64,000 nucleotides of DNA from the NCBI RefSeq assembly GCF_000002865.3, contig NW_001865070.1, positions 194,012-258,011 on the forward strand. The letters run 5' to 3'. The notes beneath the pieces are model-generated. The model did no database searches, was not told the origin of the DNA, and saw nothing but the letters and a program-made list of their open reading frames with translations. Below, piece after piece: positions 45,249 to 60,210 of the stretch. Origin of the DNA: Monosiga brevicollis MX1. Taxonomy: Eukaryota > Opisthokonta > Choanoflagellata > Craspedida > Salpingoecidae. Made by a program: the position numbers and the translations under genes. Each line of letters begins with the position of its first letter. Position 1 is the first letter of the stretch.

Positions 45249-47082
45249 ATGGCAGCCTTTCCACGGGCACCACGCTTTCGCGACGAGAACGTCTTCACTG
45301 GTGGCCAGATGGCCATGCACAAGGTGGATGCGGGTGCACTTCGGCCCAACAGCCAAAGACGCGAGGCTGTGCCAAGTCATTTCAGCGCCAACACACATCT
45401 TGGAGCCCCGCGTGCGGTGTCTCCTGCTTTGTCCAGCAGCAGTGGAGGCGGCCCGACACACCGCGAGCCCTTTCCCCGTTCCACGAGTTTGCGTCAAGGC
45501 AAGGGCTCCTTCACGGAAGGGCGTATGGAGAGCGACTACATCCACCAACTGAAGAGCCAGATTGAGTATTTGACGCTGGAAGTGCAGTTTCTGCGCCATC
45601 AGCTGCGCGATCAGCAAGGCCTGCAAACCAAACTTGGTGAGCAAGATGAAGCCCGACTGGCAGCGGAGGAGGAGCTGTCCGTGTGTCGAGAGGCCTTGGA
45701 GGCAGAACGCAACAGCCTACGCGAAGTCGAAACTCAGCTTGAACACAAGGATGAACTGCTTCGCCAGGTGCAGGCGGCGCTAGATGCTGCGCGTGTTGAG
45801 CATCACCAACAGAAACAAGCCCTGATTGAGCGCCACGCGCAAGCCGGCAAGGAGGTGGAGGTGCTGCGTGAGGACCTGGCTGCGCGTGATAGCCAGCTCG
45901 AGCGCTTGCGAGGCGAGTACGGGGCAGCCGTTCGCTCAATCAATGAAGCTCGCGGTCAAGGTCGCGCGGCGGAGAGCGAGGCTAGCCATTGGCGCGACGA
46001 ATGCCAACAGTTGCAGGAGTCTTTGGCAGCTCGTGCCGAGGATCAGATTGAACTACAAGCCACCATTGCTGATTTGCGACACCGATTGTCGACGTACGAG
46101 CAGGCTCAACGCCCGCGCTCGGGGGATGGAGAATCGGCCAACGGCGAGGAGGAAGAAGATGAGCGGTACGAGCTACATCTGCGACTGAAGCAGAGCACGT
46201 TGCACGTGGAGCAGCTGCAGGCCACGCGGCAACAACAGGACAGTGCGTTGCAACAAGTGATCAATGAAAACGCCAAGTTGACCAGTCGCTGCTCCAGTAC
46301 CGTCAAGCAGCTACAGCAGAGCCAACGTGAGGCGGCTGAACTCAAAACGCGCATGCTTGATCTCGAACGGCGCCTGGCTCGAGCGGAATCCGATCGCGAG
46401 CACGAACGGGCTGCAAGCAATCGGCGTAGCGGCACGGGTGATCGCGATGAATTGAGCCGCATCAAGGGTGAAGTCTACGGCCTCCAGCGCCAGGTGGCCG
46501 CGTTGGAAACGCGCGCAGAAGCAGCGGAACAGGATGCCCACGGAGCTCGCGAGGATTTAACGCAGCTGAAGGCCCGTTTGGACCAGGAGCGCTCGGATAA
46601 CACATCGCTGCGCCAGGAGCGCGCCGTCTTGCTGGAGCATGTCCAGGAGCTGGAAGCCGTGCAACAAGTCAATGTGACCGAGTCGCATGACCTGGCCGAG
46701 GAAAAACGACAGCTGCTCTTGCGCATTCGCGGTGAGTTGTCGGACCGTGCTAACATGGAGTTGGTTTCATTGGGCCTGTTAATTGGCTTGATCATGACAA
46801 TCGCACGGTGTCCCTGGTGGTTTGAATGACTCGATTTGAACGCGTTACACGGGCCCGATCCTGTTGTCAGCTCACAGTACATGATCTTGCTCTGAATGAT
46901 CCGCAGAACTGGAGCGCTCCCTCAACTTTTACCAGCGCATCAATGCCATCCGCTGGCAAGATCTGGAACAGATGGCCTCGGCCGTTCGTGATCTGACGCA
47001 CGACATGCAAGGTCGAGATCAATCATATGCCGCCTCGGACGATGGCGATGCTGCTCCCCGCACGGCTGTACGCGACTCATGA
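45249..47082 (+). CDS. Long coiled-coil protein, unrecognised
   Basis: Two exons, 45249-46731 and 46907-47082, give 552 residues. A disordered Arg/Ser/Pro N-terminus of about 95 residues leads into continuous heptad-rich coiled coil to near the C-terminus. It opens with DYIHQLKSQIEYLTLEVQF, a Tyr-x-x-x-Leu...Ile-x-Tyr-Leu pattern seen at the start of several centriole/axoneme coiled-coil proteins. No catalytic or binding domain is visible, and a name would be guesswork. The GC-rich codon use is like its neighbours. It is divergent from ZFYVE26 and followed in the same direction by the RRM gene. Confidence 0.8.
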
Positions 47083-47201
47083 GCCCTCTCGTCTTGAAGG
47101 GCCACGTCCCACCCCTCCTTTTTTTTTTGTTTGTTGTTTTATTCTTTCGAGTGGGCGTCTATGAGTTGTCACATAATATCAGCAGCGATGAGTCTGCGTA
47201 G

Positions 47202-47264
<63 letters not shown>

Positions 47265-47890
47265 AGAGACGAGACGATGATCATGATGGAGGAGGTGATC
47301 CCCCACCAGAGCCAGAGTGCACATCAATCGCGCCATCTAATCCAGGCCTACTCTTCATTCAAGCAATTCTTGCCATCGCATACACATCCTCCTCTCCTCC
47401 GTTCCCACCTCCCCAGTAAGGCAAGCCAGGTTTTGCTCCCTATGAACACCGATTATTGCACGTCGGTTCCCTTGGATTCGAGTATAAGTGAAACACGTGT
47501 CACACTTTTTCGACGCTCAAGCCATCGTTGTTGCAGCTAGAGAAAGAAAAAGTTTTTGTATAGGGTTTGAGGGTATTTTTCCCCTCTCCAGGCTTTGGCG
47601 TTTGCAACGTGGTGCACCCCGTTCACCACCAACGGTCCACCTCGATGGAGTACAAAGTGTACGTTGCACTGATCGGCGGTGCTGCTTGACTCGCGGGTCG
47701 TGGGGCTGCCACTGGATGCCCGCGGGGTGTGAGACAGGTGCATGGGATGGAAGGCGGGGCAGTGCGTGTGAAGACATGGGCATCTTAAGGGGCTGCCGGT
47801 GTGGGGTCGTTTGAAATGCCACTGGGCATGGGTTTAAGTTGAAACAGCGCGCTGACCTCCTGTGTGCACCTGGCGTGGCATCCTCGACAG
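47083..47890. other. Region between two co-oriented genes; may hide a 5' exon
   Basis: About 800 bp with a (GA)n tract at about 47211-47265. The RRM gene must start here, because its first recognised exon begins with phase 2, but no ATG-bearing exon of fitting phase could be fixed. ATG 47645 (MEYKVYVALIGG) is a candidate in the right place with the wrong phase. Confidence 0.4.
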
Positions 47891-50618
47891 GTTTGTGGGG
47901 AACATCCCGTTCGCAGCTGACGAAGATGAGCTGAGATCGGTATTTCCCTCACAAGACGTACGTATCTACGCTGTCCCAGCATTTTATTCCATCTCGAAAA
48001 ATCTCCTCTACCGATGCATTTGCAGCAACCCAACTGTCGTGCTTGTCTCACCGGTGCTCGCGGTGTGCTACACCAGATTGTCCATGCCGAGATTATCCGG
48101 GAGGATAACGGCAAGTCCCGCGGTGCGGGCTACCTAGTCTTTGGCAATGAGGAGGATTACCAAGCTGCCTTGGCGCAGGGTGTAGCCGATCTACACGGCC
48201 GCCAACTGCGCATCACCATGGCCAACAGCCGCCGTGGCCGCACGGGTGAGCCAACCAACCTGATTCGCTTCGCCGAACAGGGGGACAACACACACAATAC
48301 TTGGTCCTGCGCATGGCGGCAAACCTACATATCTTTTGTCCTTCTCACCCTCACTACTTGATTCGCGATGTTAGATAACGGTCGCGGGCCTGGCGGTCGA
48401 CGTGACGGGCCTGGCCAAGGCTATCGACCCATGTCCGTAGCCGATGCAGACCAATCTGTACCGCAATGGTGGGAGCAGTTTGGTACCCACCCCACCTTCG
48501 CCCCGAATGTCAACGCCAATGGCGTTCCAATTGTCAGACCCATCATCAAACTGCATGTCCCCCACGGCGCCACCAACGTGAAACTCTACAAGTGCTCAGA
48601 ACGAATGCTTCAAGATCTAGAGCAGTGCCTTCCGCCCGAGGTGAGATTCTTTGTCGCAATGGAGAGCTGACTTGGCGGATGGCAGGCTGACAGCTCGATT
48701 CAGGGACAGCAGACTTTTATGCCTACTTTCCTTCCCTTTGCAGTGTCACGCTCCGACTCATCGTCTTTGTTAATCGTATTCGTCCTCGTCGCAGACGCAA
48801 GCAGATCTGCGCCGCGGCTATGGTGCCTGTGTCGCTGGCCTGCACCAGGATGTTTTGAACATGCCCATTAACTTCTCCCCTACCTCGGATCGCTCCCTGG
48901 AGGATGACATGGCCGAGCCTCTTTCTGCCGCGCAGGACGAAGGCGCTCCCTCGGCGCTTGACATCTCCTTTGGTCTTCCAGTTGTCATTGTAAACCGTGC
49001 TTTCCAAAATCAGGTTTGTTCTCCCATCAGATTGAACTTGGCTCCCTCGTTATTTCCGTTCTTTCGGTGTGATTGGTGGACCCCAGCGGTGGCAATAGAT
49101 CGTGTGATGCTTTTGCGTTGAACAATGATCTTTTGAACGTTGGGCAGATGGAGCAGCCGACGTGTCCCTTGAATTCGGGATGCGGCGGCTGCGAGATGAA
49201 TTCCCGTATAGTTGTGCCTTCATTTTCTTCCGGTGCATGATTTCTTCCGTGTTCATCTCAAATTCTTCTTCCGATTCACGTGGCTGGCGACTCACGTCCT
49301 TGTCCTCGTATGCCTCAGGTCATCTCGCTTCGCGATTTTGAAAAAATGATTGAACAGTTCTTTGTCCGGGTTCTTTTTGTCGAGCGCATCGACATGACAG
49401 CGGAACGCAAGGACGTGGCTCGCGCCTTGACCAGCAGTCAAGGCTGGGATATGTTACGCAATCAGGTCGATGTGGAGGCACACTTCATGGACAAAAAAAT
49501 TGCGCTCTTCAACGTGGACTCGAATGGAGAGTTGCAATCTGACACATCAGCAGCAGAGAACGCGGTATGTTGCTGCTTCTGACGCTCACCACGGCTTTGA
49601 TTGCTGTCACCCTGACTTTGCGCCCTCCTCTATGCCGTTGCATTCTTCATAGGCATCCATGGCGCCCAACATGTTTCTGGTGGATAACGAGCTGGAAGCT
49701 CGGTTGTCCTTCTGTGAACTTGACACGGAAACGGGCCGTCTTAATGTGCCAGACACGAACAATAGTGATCTGCGTGTCACGCAGCATCGCAGCTTGTCCT
49801 CGCAACGCAACATCAAGCATGAAATTCTGAAGCATCGCAACTCTTGGCTTGCCGACGTTATGACTGTCGGTGAATACGGTGTGTAGCCCACATGAGCAAC
49901 CTGCTTGCATATTGTCTGAGCTGCCTGCGCTTTTTCCTGCACCCCGGTGGTGGCATAAGACCTGTGATCCACATGAGCAACCGTCTTTTGAACACCGGGC
50001 AGATCAAACAACGAGATGATTTCCCGTATAGTTATGCCTTATCTTCTTCAGGTGCATGATTTCTTCCGTATTCGTCTCAAATTTTTTTTTTTGTGCTACA
50101 CCCGCCGCAGACCATGTCAGTCGCTATGGCTCCAGCGCACGTCAGCATCTAGAGCTGCATGTATCCCGTCACCACTTGTTTCAGCATCAGGTTTGTCTGT
50201 GGGTTTGGCTCGACTCTTTTTGGTGTACCTTGGCTTCATTCTCACCTGATCTCATGCGGACGACATAGAAGGACCAGGATCAACCCAACTTGGTCGAATA
50301 CGTTACCTACAAGTCGCTGATGTTCTGTCCTAGCCGCAGTCTCAGTGCCATGATTACGCTCGCCGAAGTGCCTCCTGCGGAGGACGGCGGATTTCCTCAT
50401 GGTGCGCGTTGCTTTTTTTTTTTCTTTCCGCAGCACTTTGTTCGGCTTTCTCTCACCGCGATGTCTCGCCCCCCCCCCTCTCTCTCTCTCTCTCTTTCTG
50501 GCCTCATCGAGCAGAGGAATCAGTTGATACGGCCATCAACGTGGCCATGGAGGGCGTTCGATTGGCTCGCGCTGTTTTGGTAGAGCTACCCACATTTCAG
50601 GAGGATCGCTTCGAATGA
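47891..50618 (+). CDS. RRM-domain protein with a conserved-looking C-terminal region, start unresolved
   Basis: Exons in phase: 47891-47957, 48026-48245, 48375-48640, 48795-49013, 49319-49564, 49653-49878, 50111-50190, 50269-50401, 50515-50618. The first two encode one RRM: RNP2-like RFVGNIPF, and RNP1-like KSRGAGYLVF, ending LRITMANSRRGRT. A short Gly/Arg segment (NGRGPGGRRDGPGQGY) follows. The remaining ~440 residues (for example LKLYKCSERMLQDLEQ read as KLYKCSERMLQDLE; SLRDFEKMIEQFFVRVLFVE; VEYVTYKSLMFCPSRSLSAM) form a region I do not recognise. RNA binding follows from the RRM; the role is unknown. Introns 5 and 7 in this list share a homologous segment (separate entries). Confidence 0.7.
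49081..49270 (+). repeat. Intron segment homologous to one in a later intron of the same gene (copy 1)
   Basis: Inside the intron 49014-49318. Similar to 49941-50090 at start (GGTGGCA...CTTTTGAAC...GGGCAGAT) and strongly at the end (CCCGTATAGTT, GGTGCATGATTTCTTCCGT). Carries about 45 extra bp in the middle. See findings. Confidence 0.85.
49941..50090 (+). repeat. Intron segment homologous to an earlier intron of the same gene (copy 2)
   Basis: Inside the intron 49879-50110. By eye, the last 70 bp match copy 1 at roughly 85%. Copy 2 ends in a T-tract that serves as the polypyrimidine tract before the acceptor. Confidence 0.85.
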
Positions 50619-50933
50619 ACAAAGTCAAACACCGTGACATGCCAGGATTAAATCAACATGCCATGTACGCTTTTAATTGATGAGAAGACCCTATCGATCA
50701 AATTTCGTCATTTGCATTCCAGCATTCCAATGCCCCCCATCTCTCTCAACATGCTCCGGCGGAACAGCAAGTCGCTTCTTCGGTCACCCTTTATTTCAGT
50801 CAGAATGAGCAAGAAAAAAAAAAAAAGAAAAAAAAAAACAGAATCAAGGGCGCGCGAGATAATCTCGCGCGCCCCACACAAACGCACACACACGAAAATA
50901 GCAAGAACTGGTTGTGCAGAAGATCCGGAGAAC
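50619..50933. other. Convergent 3' intergenic region
   Basis: About 315 bp between the RRM gene (+) and the CAP-Gly gene (-). Contains A-rich stretches near 50811-50838 and one near-perfect palindrome. No gene seen. Confidence 0.55.
50848..50874. repeat. GC-rich palindrome between two convergent genes
   Basis: Arms GGGCGCGCGAGAT and ATCTCGCGCGCCC are perfect complements around one central A. RNA from either strand would form a strong 13-bp hairpin downstream of the coding ends. It could be a 3' UTR structure or pause element; function unknown. Confidence 0.9.
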
Positions 50934-54581
<3,648 letters not shown>

Positions 54582-55556
54582 TCCAGCTTCTTGACTTGCC
54601 GATCCACGCTGGGGCCACGCCTCGAGTCGAAGCGCCAACAATGCCAGCACAAGCCCCAGTCACCACACTCACCGCAGTACCGCAGTCAATCGCTGCCGTC
54701 GCTGCCACAGCGAGTTGGGGCGTCGCGCTAGAGCGCGTCTTTGACCGGTTGCGAGGGCGAAGAAATGGGTAGGGTGTCTTCCTTATCGTGGACACTAAAA
54801 AGTACATGCTTGTAACAACTACAAATTTATCTGCAACAACTGCCCATTTTTATACGTGACTGTCTGTTGAACAACAGCGTAAACTCTTCATTTTACGACG
54901 TTTATCTCCAGCTGGGCGCACGCTGTGGCGCCAGCGCCATTCCATTTGCACGATGAGGCGTGGCAGGCTATTTATTGGGTCGGAGTTGGGGTGGCGACTG
55001 GAGTAAGAGGGATGCCAACCCATGATGGTGGCTGAGGCCAAACTGAGCGCGGTAAGGGAAAAAAAGATGCATGCTGTGAAGGCGCAAGATCAATTGTCCG
55101 GGCCTTTTCTGCCTGGCGTGGGTTGACTGGATTGACATTTGCATGGCACGCACGATTAGATTGTGCGATAGCTTGGGAAGAGGGAACAAGAAACCGCAGC
55201 CGGGACTTCAGAAAAGGGCCCCGGGCGTTTCGCGAAGCGAAAACTGGTGGGAGAGGAGAAGGGGGACACGACCAGAAGACGAGAGTCGAGACTGGAACAA
55301 GCGCAAGCGTTGGTTGACGCGACGTGCACAGACCATCGCAGGCATTTGTGAGCTTATCAAGGACCTCAGGGAAAAAAATCAAGAAACAACCACAAACCAA
55401 AAGAAAAAAAAAATAAGCATGCATCTGTGCTGAGAGGAAGCGTGGGCCCGGCTACACAAGGACCAGGCGGATGTGGCGTGGCGTAGAATGACCGCAGCAA
55501 TATTCACCAACATCGCCGTCGTTCCTTGATTAGGCTAGTCACGGGTTGGCACGAGT
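54582..55556. other. Intergenic region between two minus-strand genes
   Basis: About 975 bp upstream of the CAP-Gly gene and downstream of the elongase. An A-rich stretch lies near 55367-55416. Upstream exons of the CAP-Gly gene could lie here; none was fixed. Confidence 0.5.
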
Positions 55557-57372
55557 TTACGTAGAGGCCTTGATACGGCGACGAGCATCGGACTTGACAG
55601 CGGTGGAGGTCGCGGTGGCTGCTGCGGCCGAGCTGCTGGAAGCAGCCTTGTCGTCCCTGCCAGCCTTTGCACCCTTGCCCTTGCCCTTGGAGTAGGCCTT
55701 GGTGTAAAAGAGGGAGAAGAGAGAAATCATCAAGATCATGTATAGGAGGTTGGCCTGGGAGCGCACGCCACGAGTGAAAAGGTGAGCGACCAGGTGGCGT
55801 ACATAAGTCGCTTAGCACAAGGTGATGCGAGTGGGCGCGGTGTTACTCTTCCGTGTTAACCACCTCGGGAGCAGAACACGGGTCAGAAGAACAAGAGCCA
55901 CAAACGTACCCAGCCCATCCACTCATAAAAGTTGCACCGTCCAGCGCGAGTTTCAACGAGGGCCATGGAGGTGGAACCAAAAATGACGAAGAATTGGGTC
56001 AGTTGAACCTGCGTCAGATAGCGCTTCCACCACAGGTGGGGGCGCATGGCGGGGATGGCAGCCAACGCATAGTAGGTGTCTATCCCAGGCATGCCACAAG
56101 CATTACGACGTGAGGCAGATCCTAGCGCGGTCTGTGGTCCAAGACCTAGGGAAGAGACCTACACATGATGATGTGAACACCCGAGTTGATGGCAGCAGAG
56201 ATGGTCGAGGTGCCTCCGGGAACCCAGCGCACACCCATCCACCAAAGGTTGAACATGGTCGAATGGTGGAACCTGCAGCATGGGAGCAAAGGTATCGATG
56301 ATGAAGAGTAAGCGAGAACCATTGGTCTAAACACCCAAGAAGACGAGACTTGGTCTTCCAATAGTGATGGAAAAATGGGACATACAGGTGCAGAAAGGAG
56401 ATTTGCTCGTCTTTCTTGCGAAGCACAAAGAAGACCTGTGTACACGGGCATCAAATGCATGAGCCATCATTCGCATGAGAACAGACACCCCCCCCCCAAA
56501 AAAAAAAAGAGAGAGAGAGAAGCCGTGCAGGAAGTTGGCCGAGGCGCTGTGTGCTGCGAAGACAGACCGTATCGAGGAATTCGATGCACTTGCTAAAGTA
56601 GTACCACCAGATGGCGACGGCAATCTGCGGCAGCGAGATGGATGCGACAGCCAAGTGGTGAGCGGCGCCGCGAAAGGCCAAAATCAACACGACGAGGAGA
56701 TGGGCCGGCTTCTTACGCGCTTCGAGTTCTTGTTGTTGGGGTCAGTGTTGACGCCATTGCACTTGAAACTCATGTTCTCCTTGATGAAGGAATCAACGAG
56801 CTGGGGGGAAGGAAAGGGGAGCGGCGAAGCGATGTGAATGGGATGCGATCTGTGCATCTGATTGGCGGTGGCGTGCAACCGGGGCGCACCTCAAAACAGA
56901 TCCAGGCGTTCAGGGCCACAAGAACTGCATTGTAAACGAGAATCGGGCCACGCAGCTCAAAGGGCTTGCGGTCTTAAGTGCGGAAAATTGACCAGCGTGA
57001 AAAAAAATAAGAGTGAAACGTGCAATGCGCATCGAGTGGGAAGGAGCAGCCATAAACCTCACTCACTCTTCATGACAATGCGCCCGATGAAGACAAAAGC
57101 CAGGTACAAAACAGTCAGAGCCATGGTGGGCACGGGGGAGGACATCAAGAACCAGTCCTGGACTCGGGGGTCTGCACGCGCAGTCGAGCAGCAAAGGTTG
57201 CGCTATGTCAGAAGCAAACAGGGACTGCAAGCACGACGCACTGCAAAGAGGTCTTGTGCACAAAGACACGCCAAGGCGTGACAGCACTTTGGCCGATGGC
57301 CCACCTACCGGCCTGCGACTCCATCCAGGACCACCACTGCACAAGGCTGTCTTGAATTCCGAGGTCGGCCAT
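55557..57372 (-). CDS. ELO-family very-long-chain fatty acid elongase
   Basis: ELO enzymes are ER membrane 3-ketoacyl-CoA synthases that condense acyl-CoA with malonyl-CoA. Nine exons, 57372-57309, 57171-57067, 56972-56890, 56800-56717, 56624-56568, 56435-56386, 56272-56163, 56079-55910 and 55754-55557, sum to 921 nt (306 residues). Landmarks in order: DPRVQDWFLMSSPVPT, NRKPFELRGPILVYNAVLV, WWYYFSKCIEFLDTVFFVLR (KxxExxDT), LRKKDEQISFLHLFHHST (catalytic HxxHH, built across the 56386/56272 junction), WVPGGTSTISAAINSGVH, MYTYYALAAI and LWWKRYLTQVQLTQF. These fit the metazoan/fungal ELO consensus. The Lys/Gly/Ala-rich C-terminus ends RRRIKAST rather than a classical KKXX. Chain-length specificity cannot be read from sequence alone. 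Confidence 0.93.
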
Positions 57373-58889
57373 GATCGCGGTGCGAGAAGCTAAAAAAAGG
57401 GTGGGTGATTCAAAGCAGAATTTCGTAGTGAGCTAGGACGCTGCAGCACAGGATCACGCTTGACTTTGATCACGGCGGTGGCAACGCCAAGGTCTGGTGA
57501 AGGCACGGGCGCAACAGAAAGTGTGATATCGGGGCTTTGCACACCCTGTCCCAAAACCCATCATTTCAAGGGCGGCTCGAAAATGGTGTTCCCTGGCAAG
57601 AGACATGGCATTTTTTCTCAGACAACAAGGTCATGAAAGGAAAGCTAAGATACTTTAAAGCCCCATTCTCGCAAACCCCGGTCATCTGCCTGTTGTGACC
57701 GTCCGCCATCATGCGCGGTGCTGCCACTACCTCTGCTGGAGCATGCGATCGCAATCTTGTCTTTCTCCAACACTTTCCACCATGCATTCACGGTACAACT
57801 CGAGGATGAACGCGTCGTGTATCATCCAGCAGAGCATGGCACTCCACCGCCGCACCCGAGTGTCCAACCCAGTTGGCATCGGGCTGTCGCGCTGCCATTT
57901 TCTCTCAACTGTCAACTTACCACGAGGTAAAAATAAAAAATAAAATAAAAAAAGACAAAATGCAAGAGAGAGAGAGAGGGGGGGGGGGCGGGGTCGTATT
58001 GAAGGGTCACACGTGGTAGATACCTGACAAGGGCTAATAACGTTAACTTTTGCAGATGGTGAGAATGATGAGATGGTGTGGTTGTACAAAAAAGAAAATG
58101 TGTGAGTCAGTGTGTGTTGTGCCTGTGCCGTTGAACGCTCCGCTCGGTCTCGGTGTCGGCCAAAGACCCAAAGATCGCGTCCTGCCCCGTGTCGAGCAGT
58201 CCTCTTCACAGCCCCACCATCTCACTCGTCAACCCCGGCTGCCGCTCCCACGTACCACCGTGCACTCGGCTGCCGTTGAAAGTTTCAGCCCTTTCGAAAT
58301 TACACACACACGTTCATGCACGTGTGTGTCTTCTCCACACACACACTCTCTCTATTAAATTTTTCAATAATATTTGCCGAGTTTTCGGCCTATTTTCATC
58401 TAATTTTTGTTGAGCCAAGTGTTCGATGGCTCTCGAGTTGTTGTCGTTGTCGTGTATGGAGATGCCTTTGAAATGCACGCTGTCATGCCATCGACTCTAC
58501 TGCATACCCACACACTCGAGCTGCGTCTTGTCCAATAATGACGGGGCTCATAATCGCAGCTTCAATGTTTGACTCGAACGCTGAAAAAGCCATGTTGTCT
58601 AAGTTATGTGGTATAAATACTGCTCATGTCGCGGTTTGGCTTTGAAATTTGATAAAATGCCAGTCTCAACCCGAACAATCCGGCTATGCCTCTCGCTTGT
58701 CTGAAACACGCCGACTGTAGTATCGAGCAACTCAACCTTTCTCAACCAGTGCTATTGTGCACCAGAGACAATGCCAGAGCCATCTCCCAATTCTATCGTC
58801 TAAGTGGTTGGAAACGACCACAAGGCCAACCCTCGGGTGCAAATGATCAAGAAAGGGTCGATTGATACGGAGAGGCTGTTGATAACAGT
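57373..58889. other. Intergenic region between two minus-strand genes
   Basis: About 1.5 kb. Contains a GA/G-tract near 57967-57991, (CA)-rich segments near 58300-58350, and a TATA-like GGTATAAATA near 58610. Open frames lack recognisable domains. Nothing is called. Confidence 0.5.
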
Positions 58890-60210
58890 CTATGCGGAGG
58901 GTTCTTCGGAGGACTGTTCGGCGTAATGGGCGAGCGCGGAGCGCCATTCCTGCTGCCGCTGTGATACATAGGGGTTGTGCTCTAGCACAGAGGGGACACG
59001 AGAAGAGCGATAGATCAGGCACCCGCCACGCCAGCGGAGAACACACAGCACCAACGTACCACTCATGAGAAGTCGAGAGAGTAGAAGCTGAGCTGGGGCG
59101 CCCATGCTCGCCATGCGGCCCACAAGCGTGCCAAGAACCTTGATGCTAAACTCTCCGGCGTACATGGCCAGCTCGGGCGTTGCCAAATCCCGCTCCACGT
59201 CCCGGTTATGCGCAAACGCCTCGTCTCGAAACAAGGAAAGCACTATGCAGGCCCAGGCTGCCGTTAGTAACCGAGGTGCTGCAAGGCGCACGCCTGCCAG
59301 CTGGTAGGTTAGATGGCAGTGGAGCAAGCGACAACATACTCGAGCCATCCTCAAGCTGCAAGCTTGTCTGAACCGTGAGCGTCTCCGGGTCGTACTGGCC
59401 ACGCACATCTCGAATTTGCGATAGCTCCACCGAGGCCTGGAGCCGCGGCAATTCCAGCGTTGCCCGCCCATCGCGTTGGCCCAGTCGGAGAACGGTCCCC
59501 TGGCCGTCAAACACAACGGGCAGTGTTCCCATGCCAAACCCCAGCTGCCAGGGATCGGTGTGTATCGCATTCATCTCGCCATGCATGACTGAGGCTGCAC
59601 CGAGCTGCATCAGCGTGTCATGTAGCACATCTCGGCCCATGGTGCCCACCAGCGCTACGGGCAACAAATAACACGCGTCACGCGTCAGTCGAGGTATGAA
59701 GGAGCAGTCGTCGGTGCTGGGTCAGCAGCCGGTCCAAAGCGTTCAGCCGGTTTGCACGTACCAAAGTCCACAATTTCAATGGGCGACACCTGGTCATCAT
59801 AAGGGCCACCCATTTGACACACTACAAAGCGATTGGCATGGGGGTGTAGCTCTTCTGCCCCTACGCCAAAGTGCTGCACAGTGCCTACAAACATGTGCTG
59901 GTCCAGCAGGTCCATGCGCATCTGGTCGTTGTCGAAAACTTCACTGCACATGCAACAGCCGGCCACGTGCGCATCATGAGCACCTTTCAGCTTGGTATGC
60001 GCAAGTCGGACAGAGAACCCAACCTGACAGGCGAGACTGGCCATACCTGATGGCGTGCTGGGACTCCTGCGTCAAGGCCTGCTCGTCAAAGTGGATGTGT
60101 CGCCGCTGCCGCGCCCAGCCCGGCGCCACGCTCTGCACGACGCCCAGAGCCCCGCTCGGCCCCAAGCTGGTGCGCCGCAATAACCTCATACACATGGTAG
60201 ACATTGCCAT
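58890..60210 (-). CDS. Unrecognised protein with a probable mitochondrial presequence
   Basis: Five exons, 60210-60047, 59943-59762, 59654-59340, 59242-59060 and 58981-58890, sum to 936 nt (311 residues). The N-terminus is Arg-rich with no acidic residues for about 35 positions (MRLLRRTSLGPSGALGVVQ; WARQRRHIHF), typical of a matrix-targeting presequence. The middle is beta-rich (LGFGMGTLPVVFDGQGTVLR; LPRLQASVELSQIRDVRGQY) and a later helix is weakly hydrophobic (APAQLLLSRLLM). It ends SQRQQEWRSALAHYAEQSSE. I do not recognise the family. The call as a gene rests on five junctions that all keep phase. Mitochondrial location is inferred. Confidence 0.65.

Noticed and set aside
47645-47690. ATG at 47645 as start of the RRM gene
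   Set aside because: Its possible donors leave phase 0 or 1, while the next exon needs phase 2, so the joint would shift the RRM frame.
57727-58209. Minus-strand frame of 160 codons
   Set aside because: Low complexity, crosses simple repeats and shows no domain or splice support.
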